Origin: Sphingopyxis sp.
GTDB lineage: Bacteria; Pseudomonadota; Alphaproteobacteria; Sphingomonadales; Sphingomonadaceae
Length of the DNA: 64,000 nucleotides
Direction: 5' to 3'
NCBI GenBank assembly: GCA_013823985.1
Contig: PNNB01000047.1
Coordinates: forward strand, 1 to 64,000
The translations under genes were made by a program, and so were the position numbers. The notes below the pieces were generated by a model. It had not been told where the DNA came from, did no database searches, and saw only the letters and a program-made list of their open reading frames with translations. Positions 26,863 to 35,040 of the stretch are shown here, piece after piece; position 1 is the first letter of the stretch, and every line of letters begins with the position of its first letter.

Positions 26863-27477
26863 TCATTGGTCTGGCAAATGGTGCAACGCATCCGTCAGCA
26901 TTCTTTTGATGACGAGGAGGGTTTCATCGGTGGATAAGCCCTGATCGTGGCGCAACAGACGCCATGTCTGAAAGCTAAGAATAACGTTGATGCCGCGTGC
27001 ACCGAGGGTGTCCGTTTTTACGCTTCCCGGCAACAGCGCCTCTATTCCCTCAGCCTCTGCCTTCACCATGCGTTGATAATCCTGCATCAGATAGGCTGAC
27101 TGAAAACGCTTCAAATTGGCGGAGATCCGAAAGGGCAGAATAGTTTCAAAAACGATAGCACGCCGGTCCGCTATCTCGTTCATTTTGGTCTTCCAGTCCG
27201 AACCCTTTAATGGCTCCGCGATAATCGGTAAAACGCGCGCCTCGATCACCGCACTCATTTCGCGATAGAGCGCGTCCATGTCTTCAAAATGCCGGAACAC
27301 GGTTCGCAGGCCGACACCGGCAACTTCCGCAACACGGGCCGCACTGGGTGCGACATCGCCGTTGCCGACCAACTGCAGCATAGCCTCGACAATTTTGGAG
27401 CGGCTTGACCTACTGCGGGCACGACGGCCGTCCAATTTCGCGGCTACATCCTTTTTGTCCGTTGAAGTCATGGGCAT
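26863..27477 (-). CDS. TetR-family regulator of the dehalogenase locus
   Basis: A 204-residue TetR protein. The helix-turn-helix is at about residues 45-65 (VAEVAGVGLRTVFRHFEDMD), preceded by a basic Arg/Ser-rich stretch. The C-terminal domain resembles regulators of lipid or xenobiotic genes. It lies directly upstream of, and on the same strand as, the dehalogenase and SDR genes, with matching operators before both transcripts. Likely a repressor relieved by a halogenated or hydrophobic compound. Confidence 0.88.
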   Translation of the reverse strand: MPMTSTDKKDVAAKLDGRRARSRSSRSKIVEAMLQLVGNGDVAPSAARVAEVAGVGLRTVFRHFEDMDALYREMSAVIEARVLPIIAEPLKGSDWKTKMNEIADRRAIVFETILPFRISANLKRFQSAYLMQDYQRMVKAEAEGIEALLPGSVKTDTLGARGINVILSFQTWRLLRHDQGLSTDETLLVIKRMLTDALHHLPDQ

Positions 27478-27532
27478 CTGTCTCGCTTCATCTCCCAGTC
27501 ATTACAACGCACACGCCAACTTGCCAAACTCT

Positions 27533-27553
27533 ATTGGCACATATAATGCCAAT
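27533..27553. promoter_or_regulatory. TetR operator in the divergent spacer
   Basis: Perfect inverted repeat ATTGGCA-N7-TGCCAAT, 56 bases before the TetR start and 32 before the divergent Cys-rich gene. Same pattern and spacer as at 26796-26816. It could control TetR itself and the rightward genes. Confidence 0.7.
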
Positions 27554-27584
27554 TTAATGGAGCGGAGATCAAGGAGCCGGAGCT

Positions 27585-27848
27585 ATGCGGAATTTGGGCG
27601 TTTCAGTCATGTCATGCGTGGCGATTATGTTAGCCACCCCAGCCGAGGCGCAAACAAGCGTCCGCGAGGCATGCATGGCCGATATCCAGAAATTCTGTTC
27701 TCCGGAACTTGCGACATTCAGTCGGGATAAAGTCCGCGCCTGCCTGATCCGCAACATCCAGAAAGCATCACCCGGATGCAAGGAAGCGGCCAAGGCGCAA
27801 CGCGACCGCCAGCGCGCGCTGAAATCAGGCGCAGCAGGAAAAGAATGA
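27585..27848 (+). CDS. Small exported cysteine-rich-repeat protein
   Basis: An 87-residue protein with a signal peptide ending AEA. The mature part has the spacing of the cysteine-rich GLG1/FGFR repeat (PF00839): CMADIQKFC, then VRACLIRN and SPGCKEA, with four cysteines, followed by a basic tail. Bacterial copies are periplasmic and unstudied. AGGAGCCGG precedes the ATG. The stop overlaps the start of the next gene (ATGA), so the two are co-translated. Confidence 0.72.
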   Translation: MRNLGVSVMSCVAIMLATPAEAQTSVREACMADIQKFCSPELATFSRDKVRACLIRNIQKASPGCKEAAKAQRDRQRALKSGAAGKE

Positions 27849-28474
27849 TGGCTATTGTGATCATCTGGGGCTCGGCACTGGCGCTCTATCTTCTGTTTCG
27901 CCTTTGGTACGACAATTGGTCGGGGCCCCTCAAAGCGGAAGAGATCGACGCTTTTGTGGACGCAACGCAAGGTCGCTTCGAAGCATCAGGCAATGATGTT
28001 TCGGTATTACGGGCTTTTCTCGAAGCTGATGATGGCCGCGAGTTTGTCATGCTCAATCTCGTCAAAGCGCAGTTGGAGGATGTCGAAGATCCGCTGACAG
28101 GCAAGATGGTGCCCGGACTATCTCTGCTCCAACGCTACACCAAGCGGTTCATGCCTGTGCTTTTCCGAAACGGCGGACATCCCGTCATGGTCGGGCGTAA
28201 AGTCGGCGGTTACATAGATACCTGGAATACCGAGAGCGATCCGGGCTGGACAATTTTCGGGCTCATGCGGTACCGTAGCCGGCGCGATATGGTAAATCTG
28301 GTGATGGACCCCGCGTTCAAAGAAGGCCATCCGGACAAAATGCTCGGCACGGTTGCGACATTCTCATTCCCGACACAGCGGGTGTTATCGTTGTATCTCG
28401 GGCCCAGAGTCTCCGCAGCACTGGTCATCGCCTTGTGCGCCGCATGTGCGCACATCGCCTGGCTGAGTATATAA
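27845..28474 (+). CDS. Membrane-anchored DUF1330-like protein
   Basis: A 209-residue protein with a membrane helix at each end (about 2-18 and 190-207). The middle looks like a dimeric alpha/beta-barrel (DUF1330/EthD-like) domain: GREFVMLNLVKAQL, then GHPVMVGRKVGGY and MRYRSRRDMVNLVMDPAF, which match the usual order in that family. The ATG overlaps the stop of the Cys-rich gene; a second ATG follows directly. The role is unknown. It converges on the transketolase-like gene with only 17 bases between. Confidence 0.6.
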   Translation: MMAIVIIWGSALALYLLFRLWYDNWSGPLKAEEIDAFVDATQGRFEASGNDVSVLRAFLEADDGREFVMLNLVKAQLEDVEDPLTGKMVPGLSLLQRYTKRFMPVLFRNGGHPVMVGRKVGGYIDTWNTESDPGWTIFGLMRYRSRRDMVNLVMDPAFKEGHPDKMLGTVATFSFPTQRVLSLYLGPRVSAALVIALCAACAHIAWLSI

Positions 28475-28491
28475 AACCTGCTGCGCTTTTT

Positions 28492-30834
28492 CTACCGGAC
28501 CAAAAACAGTTCAGCCATCGCATCGATAACCGCATCGGCATCGAGCCGGTAACTGCGGTAAAGGTCCGGCAGATCGCCGGTTTGGCCGAAACGGTCCGTG
28601 CCGAGCGGGCTTATCCGCATCCCTTTGACGCCGCCGATCCATGACAGTGCGCCCGGTGAGCCGTCGATCGCCGTCACAATCCCCGCATGGGGCGCAAGTT
28701 CCGACAATAATGTCTCGATATGGCTGACGTCCCCACTCCGGCCTGTCCATCGCGCTGCTTTTTGCGCGGACCATTCTCGATGCAAAACATCGGGAGAGGT
28801 TATGTTCAGCACCCCTAGCCCAGCAATATCATCCACCAATTGTTCATAGGCCGACAGGATTTCGGGCGCGATCGCTCCGGTAAAGGCAATAGCGGCTTGC
28901 GATCCCCGTGCGGGCTTGTGAAGCCAATAGCCACCTTTAAGGGCATCTTCCTCCCACTGCGCATCCGCACGGGTCACTTGCGCGATCTGTCGCGTGCTAA
29001 GCCGGAGATAAACCGAACTGCCATCAGGCTGCTGCAAATATTCGAAAGCCCAACGCATGAATAACGCGACTTCATCGGCATAGGCAGGTTCAAAATAGGC
29101 AAGGCCCGGTTGCCCCATGCCGATCAAGGGGGTGTTGATCGACTGGTGCGCGCCACCTTCCGGTCCCAAAGTCAGTCCCGATGGTGTGCCGACCAGCAAA
29201 AAGCGTGCGTCCGAGTAACAGCCGTAATTGAGGGCATCCAGCCCGCGGGAAATGAAGGGATCATAGACCGTGCCGACCGGAATCAACCGGGTCCCGAAAT
29301 GCGGCGCGGCAAGGCCGAGCGATGTCAGCAACAGGAAGAAGTTATTCTCTGCAATTCCGAGTTCGATATGCTGCCCCGCTTCATGCGCGGCCCATTTCTG
29401 TGCCGACGGGATTTTGGCCTCGCGAAAGATATCCGCAACCTGCGATCGCCGGAACAGACCCCTTTGATTGACGAAACCACCCAGGTTCGTTGTCTGGGTT
29501 ACATCGGGTGCGGTGGTAACAATATGGTCCGCCAACGGCTCGGAGGATTTGGCCAGATCGAGCAGAACATGGCCGAACGCCGCCTGGGTCGATTGCGTTT
29601 CGCCTGTCGGAACGGGAAGACGTGCGGGTACGGATATGGGCGGTGGCGAACTCTCCTTGTCCTTTTTCGAAAGGACGCTTTGGTCAACAAAATCCTTCAG
29701 GCGTGCCGCCATATTGCCGCCCAAGCCTGCAAACGGCTCCCATTCTTGTCCTGCTTCGATACCTAAGCTTTCGCGCAATTGTTCAATTTGCGCCGGGTTC
29801 ATCATGCCGGAGTGATTGTCCTTATGTCCGGCGAGCGGCAGGCCATAACCCTTGACCGTATAGGCAATAAACAATGTCGGACGGTCATCATCCGCACTGT
29901 CGAAGGCTTCCATAAGCGAGGCGACGCAATGCCCGCCCAAATTGGTCATCAACGCCCCCAGACCATCATCGTCAAAACTGTCGAGCAGTTTTTTGACATG
30001 GGGCTTGTGCCCGATATCCTCGATCAGCCGTGCGCGCCACGCAGCACCGCCTTGATAGGTCAGCACAGCATATTCGGCGTTGGGGCAATTTTCGATCCAG
30101 TCCTCCAGCGACTTTCCACCGGGGCGCGCAAAGGCCGCCCGCAGCAGCTTGCCATGTTTGAGCGTGATCACGCGCCAGCCGCAGGTTTCGAAAATGTCGT
30201 CAAAGCGGCGGAACATGCGGTCCGCGGTTGTGCTGTCGAGCGATTGGCGGTTGTAATCGACCACCCACCAGCAGTTGCGGATATCATGTTTATAGCCTTC
30301 GATCAGGCACTCATAGATATTGCCTTCATCAAGCTCCGCATCGCCCATCAGCGAAATCATCCGCCCCGCATCCGCTTCGGCCATGGAACCGTGCGCGACC
30401 AGATAATCCTGAACAAGGCTGGAGAATGCCGTGATCGCCACACCCAAGCCCACGGACCCGGTGGAAAAATCGACCGGGATCTTATCCTTGGTGCGCGACG
30501 GATAGCTCTGCGCGCCGCCCAGCGCGCGAAACTGTTGCAGCTGCTCAAGCGATTGGTTGCCGAGCATGTAATGGATCGCCTGCAGCACCGGCCCCGCATG
30601 GGGCTTCACCGAGACCTTGTCATTGGGCCGCAGCGCATGAAAATAGAGTGCCGCCATGATGGCCGTCATCGACGCACAACTCGCCTGATGCCCCCCTACT
30701 TTGAGGCCATCGCGCTTTTTGCGGATATGGTTGGCATTGTGTACCGTCCAGGAGGACAGCCAGCGCAGACGTGTATCCAGCGCCTCAATGGCTGCTATCT
30801 TTTCTTCGCGCGCATCCGCAATCTTGGTCGCCAT
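28492..30834 (-). CDS. Transketolase/2-oxo-acid dehydrogenase E1-like enzyme
   Basis: A 780-residue thiamine-diphosphate enzyme related to homodimeric pyruvate dehydrogenase E1 (AceE) and transketolase. The cofactor motif runs from GDAELDEG to VVDYNRQSLD; HAGPVLQAIHYMLG and KVGGHQASC are typical of the N-terminal half, and the pyrimidine-binding domain begins near residue 430. It is shorter than AceE (about 890). A divergent Lrp gene is its neighbour, as in the Pseudomonas mde locus where mdeB encodes such an E1 for 2-oxobutyrate, but no methionine lyase gene is present here. No E2 or E3 gene is in the window, so it may rely on the housekeeping complex. Substrate unknown. Confidence 0.75.
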   Translation of the reverse strand: MATKIADAREEKIAAIEALDTRLRWLSSWTVHNANHIRKKRDGLKVGGHQASCASMTAIMAALYFHALRPNDKVSVKPHAGPVLQAIHYMLGNQSLEQLQQFRALGGAQSYPSRTKDKIPVDFSTGSVGLGVAITAFSSLVQDYLVAHGSMAEADAGRMISLMGDAELDEGNIYECLIEGYKHDIRNCWWVVDYNRQSLDSTTADRMFRRFDDIFETCGWRVITLKHGKLLRAAFARPGGKSLEDWIENCPNAEYAVLTYQGGAAWRARLIEDIGHKPHVKKLLDSFDDDGLGALMTNLGGHCVASLMEAFDSADDDRPTLFIAYTVKGYGLPLAGHKDNHSGMMNPAQIEQLRESLGIEAGQEWEPFAGLGGNMAARLKDFVDQSVLSKKDKESSPPPISVPARLPVPTGETQSTQAAFGHVLLDLAKSSEPLADHIVTTAPDVTQTTNLGGFVNQRGLFRRSQVADIFREAKIPSAQKWAAHEAGQHIELGIAENNFFLLLTSLGLAAPHFGTRLIPVGTVYDPFISRGLDALNYGCYSDARFLLVGTPSGLTLGPEGGAHQSINTPLIGMGQPGLAYFEPAYADEVALFMRWAFEYLQQPDGSSVYLRLSTRQIAQVTRADAQWEEDALKGGYWLHKPARGSQAAIAFTGAIAPEILSAYEQLVDDIAGLGVLNITSPDVLHREWSAQKAARWTGRSGDVSHIETLLSELAPHAGIVTAIDGSPGALSWIGGVKGMRISPLGTDRFGQTGDLPDLYRSYRLDADAVIDAMAELFLVR

Positions 30835-30914
30835 GGTGAGTTATCCCGGAATCCTGATAGTGGCGAGTTTAGCCAGCGGACGTTAGCATGTCCTTGCGTA
30901 TAGCCGGGTTTTAC

Positions 30915-30938
30915 GGCATATTTTCGGTAGATTATGCC
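30915..30938. promoter_or_regulatory. Inverted repeat in the Lrp/E1 divergent spacer
   Basis: GGCATA-N12-TATGCC lies 27 bases before the Lrp start and 81 bases before the E1-like start. The arms are short, so it is only a candidate Lrp-type site, supported mainly by its place in a divergent promoter region. Confidence 0.4.
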
Positions 30939-30964
30939 ATTTATACTAAGAATAGAGATATATC

Positions 30965-31444
30965 ATGCCAGAAAACGCGCTGGACGCGATAGACCGTAAA
31001 ATCATCGATTTGCTTCAGGCCGACGGCCGGATGTCCAACCAGGAACTTTCCGACCATATTGGCCTCTCCCCCAGCCCCTGCCTGCGCCGGGTTCGCCAGT
31101 TAGAAGCCAACGGGACGATCGCGCGTTACGTGGCGTTGGTGGATCCGGACAAGGTGGGCCTATCGGTAACCGCCTTCGTACGCGTTCGCCTCGATCAACA
31201 GGATGACCGGCATCTGCAGGAATTCGAAACGGCTGTGGCGGGTTTTCCGGAAGTCATGGATTGTTATCTGATGACGGGTGAAGCCGACTATCAGCTCCGC
31301 ATCTTGGTGAGCTCGCTGACCCAGTTCGAGGACTTCCTCCGCAGACGCCTGACCAAGGTCAACGGCGTCGCGAATGTCACCACCAGCTTTGCCTTGCGAC
31401 CTGTCATTTACAAGACCGCCGTACCGACGCTACAACCTCTTTGA
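30965..31444 (+). CDS. Lrp/AsnC-family regulator
   Basis: A 159-residue regulator with an N-terminal helix-turn-helix (MSNQELSDHIGLSPSPCLRRVRQLE) and a C-terminal RAM ligand domain (CYLMTGEADYQLRI). Such proteins respond to amino acids. Its stop overlaps an upstream in-frame TTG of the permease gene, and it is divergent from the E1-like gene, so it likely controls both directions. This mirrors MdeR of Pseudomonas. Confidence 0.92.
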   Translation: MPENALDAIDRKIIDLLQADGRMSNQELSDHIGLSPSPCLRRVRQLEANGTIARYVALVDPDKVGLSVTAFVRVRLDQQDDRHLQEFETAVAGFPEVMDCYLMTGEADYQLRILVSSLTQFEDFLRRRLTKVNGVANVTTSFALRPVIYKTAVPTLQPL

Positions 31445-31461
31445 ACAAGGGGGATATTTTG

Positions 31462-32838
31462 ATGGAATCAAGCATTGCGGCACCGAATGAGCTGAGCCGG
31501 TCACTGAAATCGCGCCATGTGTCGATGATCACATTTGGCGGCATTATCGGCGCGGGGCTGTTCGTGGGGTCATCCACCGCGATTGGCAATATCGGTCCGG
31601 CTGCGGTGCTGAGCTATGCCATAGCCGGGTTTCTTGTGTTGCTCGTGATGCGGATGATCGCGGAAATGTCGATCGCTATGCCCGGCACGCAGACCTTCCC
31701 CGATTTTGCGCGGAAGGGCGTAGGCGAATGGGCCGGCTATATGGTTGGATGGCTTTACTGGTATTTTTGGGTCGTGGTGATCGCGATCGAGGCCATTGCC
31801 GGAGCCAAAATTATAAACGGATGGTATCCGCAGTTGGAAGTCTGGCAAATCGGAGTCGTGTTGATGGCGGTGTTGACCGCAGTCAACCTGATGTCGGCAA
31901 AATCCTATGGCGAATTCGAATTCTGGTTTGCGTCGACCAAGGTTGTTGCGATTATCGTCTTCATTCTCGTCGCCGGGGCTTATGCGACCGGCGTGACGTC
32001 ACCATCGGGATCGACCTTTGCGAACCTAACAGCGCATGGCGGTTTTGCTCCAGCCGGAGTGGCCGCGATTTTTGCGGGTGTTGCGACGACGATTTTCTCG
32101 CTTTGCGGGGCTGAAATCGCGACGCTGGCTGCGGCGGAATCCGAGGAAGGCTCCAAGACCATTGCGAATATGACCATCTCGGTTTCCTTGCGGATCCTGA
32201 TTTTCTTCGTGCTTTCCATTTTCCTCATCGTCTCGGTTGTTCCATGGAACGAGATCGAGGCTGGCACCTCGCCTTTTGCCCATGCGCTCCGGCAGATGGG
32301 CTACCCCGGTGCTGACCTGATCATGGAGGGCATTGTCCTCGTTGCCGTCCTTTCATGCCTGAATTCAGGAATATATATCACATCGCGGGCGATGTTCGGC
32401 TTGGCCCGAAATGGCGATGCACCGCAATCCTGCGTCAAGCTGAGCGGTGCGCGCGTTCCAGCAAGAGCGATATTGATCGCCAGCCTCTTCAGCTATTTTG
32501 CGCTCGCCGCTTCCATCTTGTCACCAGACCAGGTGTTCAATTTTCTGGTCACATCCTCTGGCGCCATCATGCTGTTTATTTACATTCTGGTGGCCGTTGC
32601 CCAGCTTCGCTTGCGCGCGCAATTCGAGGCGGAAGCGCCTGAACGGCTGCAGGTAAAAATGTGGTTATATCCGTTTGGCACATGGTTCGCGATTGCCGGT
32701 ATGGGCGGTGTCCTTGTGATGATGGCTTTGTCACCGACAAGCTCAAAAGAATTATGGGCCAGCATGATTGTGACCGCGGCTTTCCTGTTAGGCTATTGGG
32801 CAAAAAACCATTTTGTTTCGCGGTCGAAAGAAGCATGA
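31462..32838 (+). CDS. Amino-acid permease (APC, GABA/proline-like)
   Basis: A 458-residue cytoplasmic-membrane permease with about 12 helices. The first helix carries ITFGGIIGAGLFVGSS, the substrate-binding motif of amino-acid permeases, and ARNGDAPQ is a later family mark. The ATG at 31462 is preceded by AAGGGGG at a good distance; the TTG seven codons earlier overlaps the Lrp stop and is less likely. With the Lrp regulator and the downstream aminotransferase it suggests uptake of an amino acid or omega-amino acid such as GABA or beta-alanine. Confidence 0.88.
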   Translation: MESSIAAPNELSRSLKSRHVSMITFGGIIGAGLFVGSSTAIGNIGPAAVLSYAIAGFLVLLVMRMIAEMSIAMPGTQTFPDFARKGVGEWAGYMVGWLYWYFWVVVIAIEAIAGAKIINGWYPQLEVWQIGVVLMAVLTAVNLMSAKSYGEFEFWFASTKVVAIIVFILVAGAYATGVTSPSGSTFANLTAHGGFAPAGVAAIFAGVATTIFSLCGAEIATLAAAESEEGSKTIANMTISVSLRILIFFVLSIFLIVSVVPWNEIEAGTSPFAHALRQMGYPGADLIMEGIVLVAVLSCLNSGIYITSRAMFGLARNGDAPQSCVKLSGARVPARAILIASLFSYFALAASILSPDQVFNFLVTSSGAIMLFIYILVAVAQLRLRAQFEAEAPERLQVKMWLYPFGTWFAIAGMGGVLVMMALSPTSSKELWASMIVTAAFLLGYWAKNHFVSRSKEA

Positions 32839-32935
32839 CAGAAAGCAAAATTTTCCAGTCGGAATAAAGATTTGAGTCGCACCAAATTCACTGAACATTG
32901 CATAAGCGGCAGATGCGTAATGCCGGAGCCACATT

Positions 32936-34252
32936 ATGAAACTTGAAAATGATCCTTTAGCCGCATTCTGGATGCCCTTCACAGCGAACCGGGCGTACAA
33001 GGCGACGCCACGGCAGCTGAAGTCGGCAAAGGACATGCATTATACCAGCGACGACGGCCGGCAAATCCTCGACGGCACCGCCGGTCTTTGGGCGGTAAAT
33101 GCAGGCCACTGCCGTGCACCGATTGTCGAAGCCATCCAGAAAACCGCGTCCGAACTCGACTACGCCCCGCCCTTCCAACTGGGCCATCCGCTTGCATTTG
33201 AGCTGGCATCGCGCTTGGCAACGCTCATGCCCGAGGGGCTGGACCGGATATTCTTCACCAACAGCGGGTCGGAATCGGTCGACACCGCGCTGAAAATTGC
33301 GCTCGCCTATCAACGCGCCATCGGCCAGGGCACGCGCACCCGCCTGATTGGCCGGGAACGTGGCTATAATGGCGTCGGCTTTGGCGGCATTTCGGTAGGC
33401 GGCATCGTCAACAACCGGCGCCAATTCGGAACGCTTCTGACCGGCGTCGACCATCTGCCGCATACGCACAATCTCGACCACAACGCCTTTACAAAAGGCC
33501 GTCCCGAATGGGGCGGGCATCTGGCGGATAATCTGGAAGCCATCGTTGCACTGCATGGCGCCGAAACCATCGCAGCAGTCATTGTGGAGCCCATGGCCGG
33601 ATCAACGGGCGTATTGGTGCCGCCGGTCACCTATCTTGAAAAGCTGCGCGAAATAACACGCAAGCATGGCATCGTGCTGATCTTCGACGAAGTCATCACC
33701 GCCTTTGGCCGTGTCGGCGGGGCAACCGCTTCGGGAACGCTAGGCGTGACGCCGGACATCATCACCATGGCAAAGGGCCTGACCAACGCCGCGGTGCCGA
33801 TGGGCGCTGTCGCGGTCAGCCGCCATATCCATGACGGCGTGGTCGAAGGTGGCCCTGATGGCATCGAACTGTTCCACGGCTATACCTATTCCGGCCACCC
33901 ACTCGCCGCCGCCGCAGGTCTCGCAACGCTGGACCTATACAAGTCCGAAGGCATTTTCGAACATGCGACGTCCCTGCACGGCTATTGGCAAGACGCCGTC
34001 CACAGCCTGAAGGGCAAGCGCAACATTATCGACATCCGTAATATGGGCATAGTCGCAGGCATCGAACTCGCCCCGCATAGTGCCGGCGTCGGCAAGCGTG
34101 GCATGCAGCTATTCCACAAATGCTTCGACAACGGATTGCTGGTGCGCGCAACGGGCGACATCATCGCTTTGTCGCCACCACTCATTCTGGAAAAGGCACA
34201 TATCGACGAAATGATCGGACGGATCGGAGAGTTGGTCGAAATGGTCGACTAG
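32936..34252 (+). CDS. Class III omega-aminotransferase (beta-alanine:pyruvate type)
   Basis: A 438-residue PLP enzyme of the omega-amino-acid:pyruvate family. It begins with the characteristic AAFWMPFTANRAYKATPR, has NSGSESVDTALK for phosphate binding and IFDEVITAFGR with the PLP-binding Asp, and Lys280 in TMAKGLTNA forms the Schiff base. GGAG stands before the ATG. It follows the permease by 97 bases and is probably co-regulated. It would move the amino group of beta-alanine, GABA or an amine to pyruvate; exact donor uncertain. Confidence 0.88.
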   Translation: MKLENDPLAAFWMPFTANRAYKATPRQLKSAKDMHYTSDDGRQILDGTAGLWAVNAGHCRAPIVEAIQKTASELDYAPPFQLGHPLAFELASRLATLMPEGLDRIFFTNSGSESVDTALKIALAYQRAIGQGTRTRLIGRERGYNGVGFGGISVGGIVNNRRQFGTLLTGVDHLPHTHNLDHNAFTKGRPEWGGHLADNLEAIVALHGAETIAAVIVEPMAGSTGVLVPPVTYLEKLREITRKHGIVLIFDEVITAFGRVGGATASGTLGVTPDIITMAKGLTNAAVPMGAVAVSRHIHDGVVEGGPDGIELFHGYTYSGHPLAAAAGLATLDLYKSEGIFEHATSLHGYWQDAVHSLKGKRNIIDIRNMGIVAGIELAPHSAGVGKRGMQLFHKCFDNGLLVRATGDIIALSPPLILEKAHIDEMIGRIGELVEMVD

Positions 34253-35040
34253 GTTTTCGCGCGCTTCCGGTGGGTGTGCCGGTTAATGGGCGATTTCCTG
34301 AAACCTTGCCCTAAGGGTTGCGAATGAAGCGACGACAGCTAGTGTGGGTTGGGCGTTTTGGCGCTTATGACGGGAATGTCGTAGGAAGCGGACGATCACC
34401 TAAATTGACTGGCAATTGCTTCGTTGGAGAGCGCCGGTCAGCCCCTTTCGAAGGCACAATCGCGGAAAGCGTTCCGTTGCTAAATCCGTCGGTTATGTTA
34501 TTTAGCGATGTGATCAGCGATGGCTGAGCGGATTATTTGCGGTTTGCTAGAGACGGCTGACGATGAAACTGGTTATTCTTATTGGAGTTGCCGTTGTTGT
34601 GGTCAGCTTAGCTTTTTATGGTTTATTCAGGAGTGGTAGGCGCGAAGACACGTCCAATACGACTGAAACTAGTGGATGGATGTGATGAGCTACGCCTGCA
34701 ATTGCCACAGACGGCATAGCATTTGAAGTTAAATCCGCGATCGAATGGTTGCAATGTTGTCGTGCCTGTACATTCCGTTTTCGATAAAGATATCCGGTTG
34801 GGAGAAATTAATCCGCTCTCCCCTGAAGTGGAGAGGTAGTCCGCTAACCAAATCTCGTTGGACGCCCCTCACCTTCGTTGGCAATTTAGGAAAAGATTTG
34901 AGAACTACGTCTCACTTGCCTGCGAAGGAAGTGGGGCTCTTTGAACTGTCGAAACAATACAACAAACCAAATCCGCGCCACGTTAATTTAAAGCAAAAAA
35001 GGATACAGTTTCGCTGCCATTTTGCGTGTCTGTTGTATCT
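34253..35040. other. Gene-poor, AT-richer spacer
   Basis: Nearly 800 bases between the converging aminotransferase and MDR genes. Apart from a 40-codon membrane-protein candidate (34563-34685) I see only frames without ribosome sites or recognisable similarity (for example 34322-34527 and 34745-35044, +). Base composition is clearly less GC-rich than in neighbouring operons, which suggests foreign or decayed DNA. Confidence 0.45.
34563..34685 (+). CDS. Possible 40-residue single-span membrane protein
   Basis: An ATG-started frame of 40 codons. Residues 3-22 form one hydrophobic helix (LVILIGVAVVVVSLAFYGLF), followed by a polar tail with RSGRRED and Thr/Ser. GAGACGG lies 7 bases before the ATG and could be a weak ribosome site. 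A basic residue follows the helix, so the tail may stay in the cytoplasm. Short hydrophobic frames can arise by chance, hence the low confidence; no homologue recognised. Confidence 0.35.
   Translation: MKLVILIGVAVVVVSLAFYGLFRSGRREDTSNTTETSGWM

Noticed and set aside
29779..30903. Long rightward open frame opposite the transketolase-like gene
   Set aside because: The opposite strand carries the thiamine-diphosphate enzyme motifs; this frame has no ribosome site or known domain.
34322..34527. Short rightward frame after the aminotransferase
   Set aside because: No ribosome site, odd composition and no similarity; most likely chance in an AT-richer spacer.
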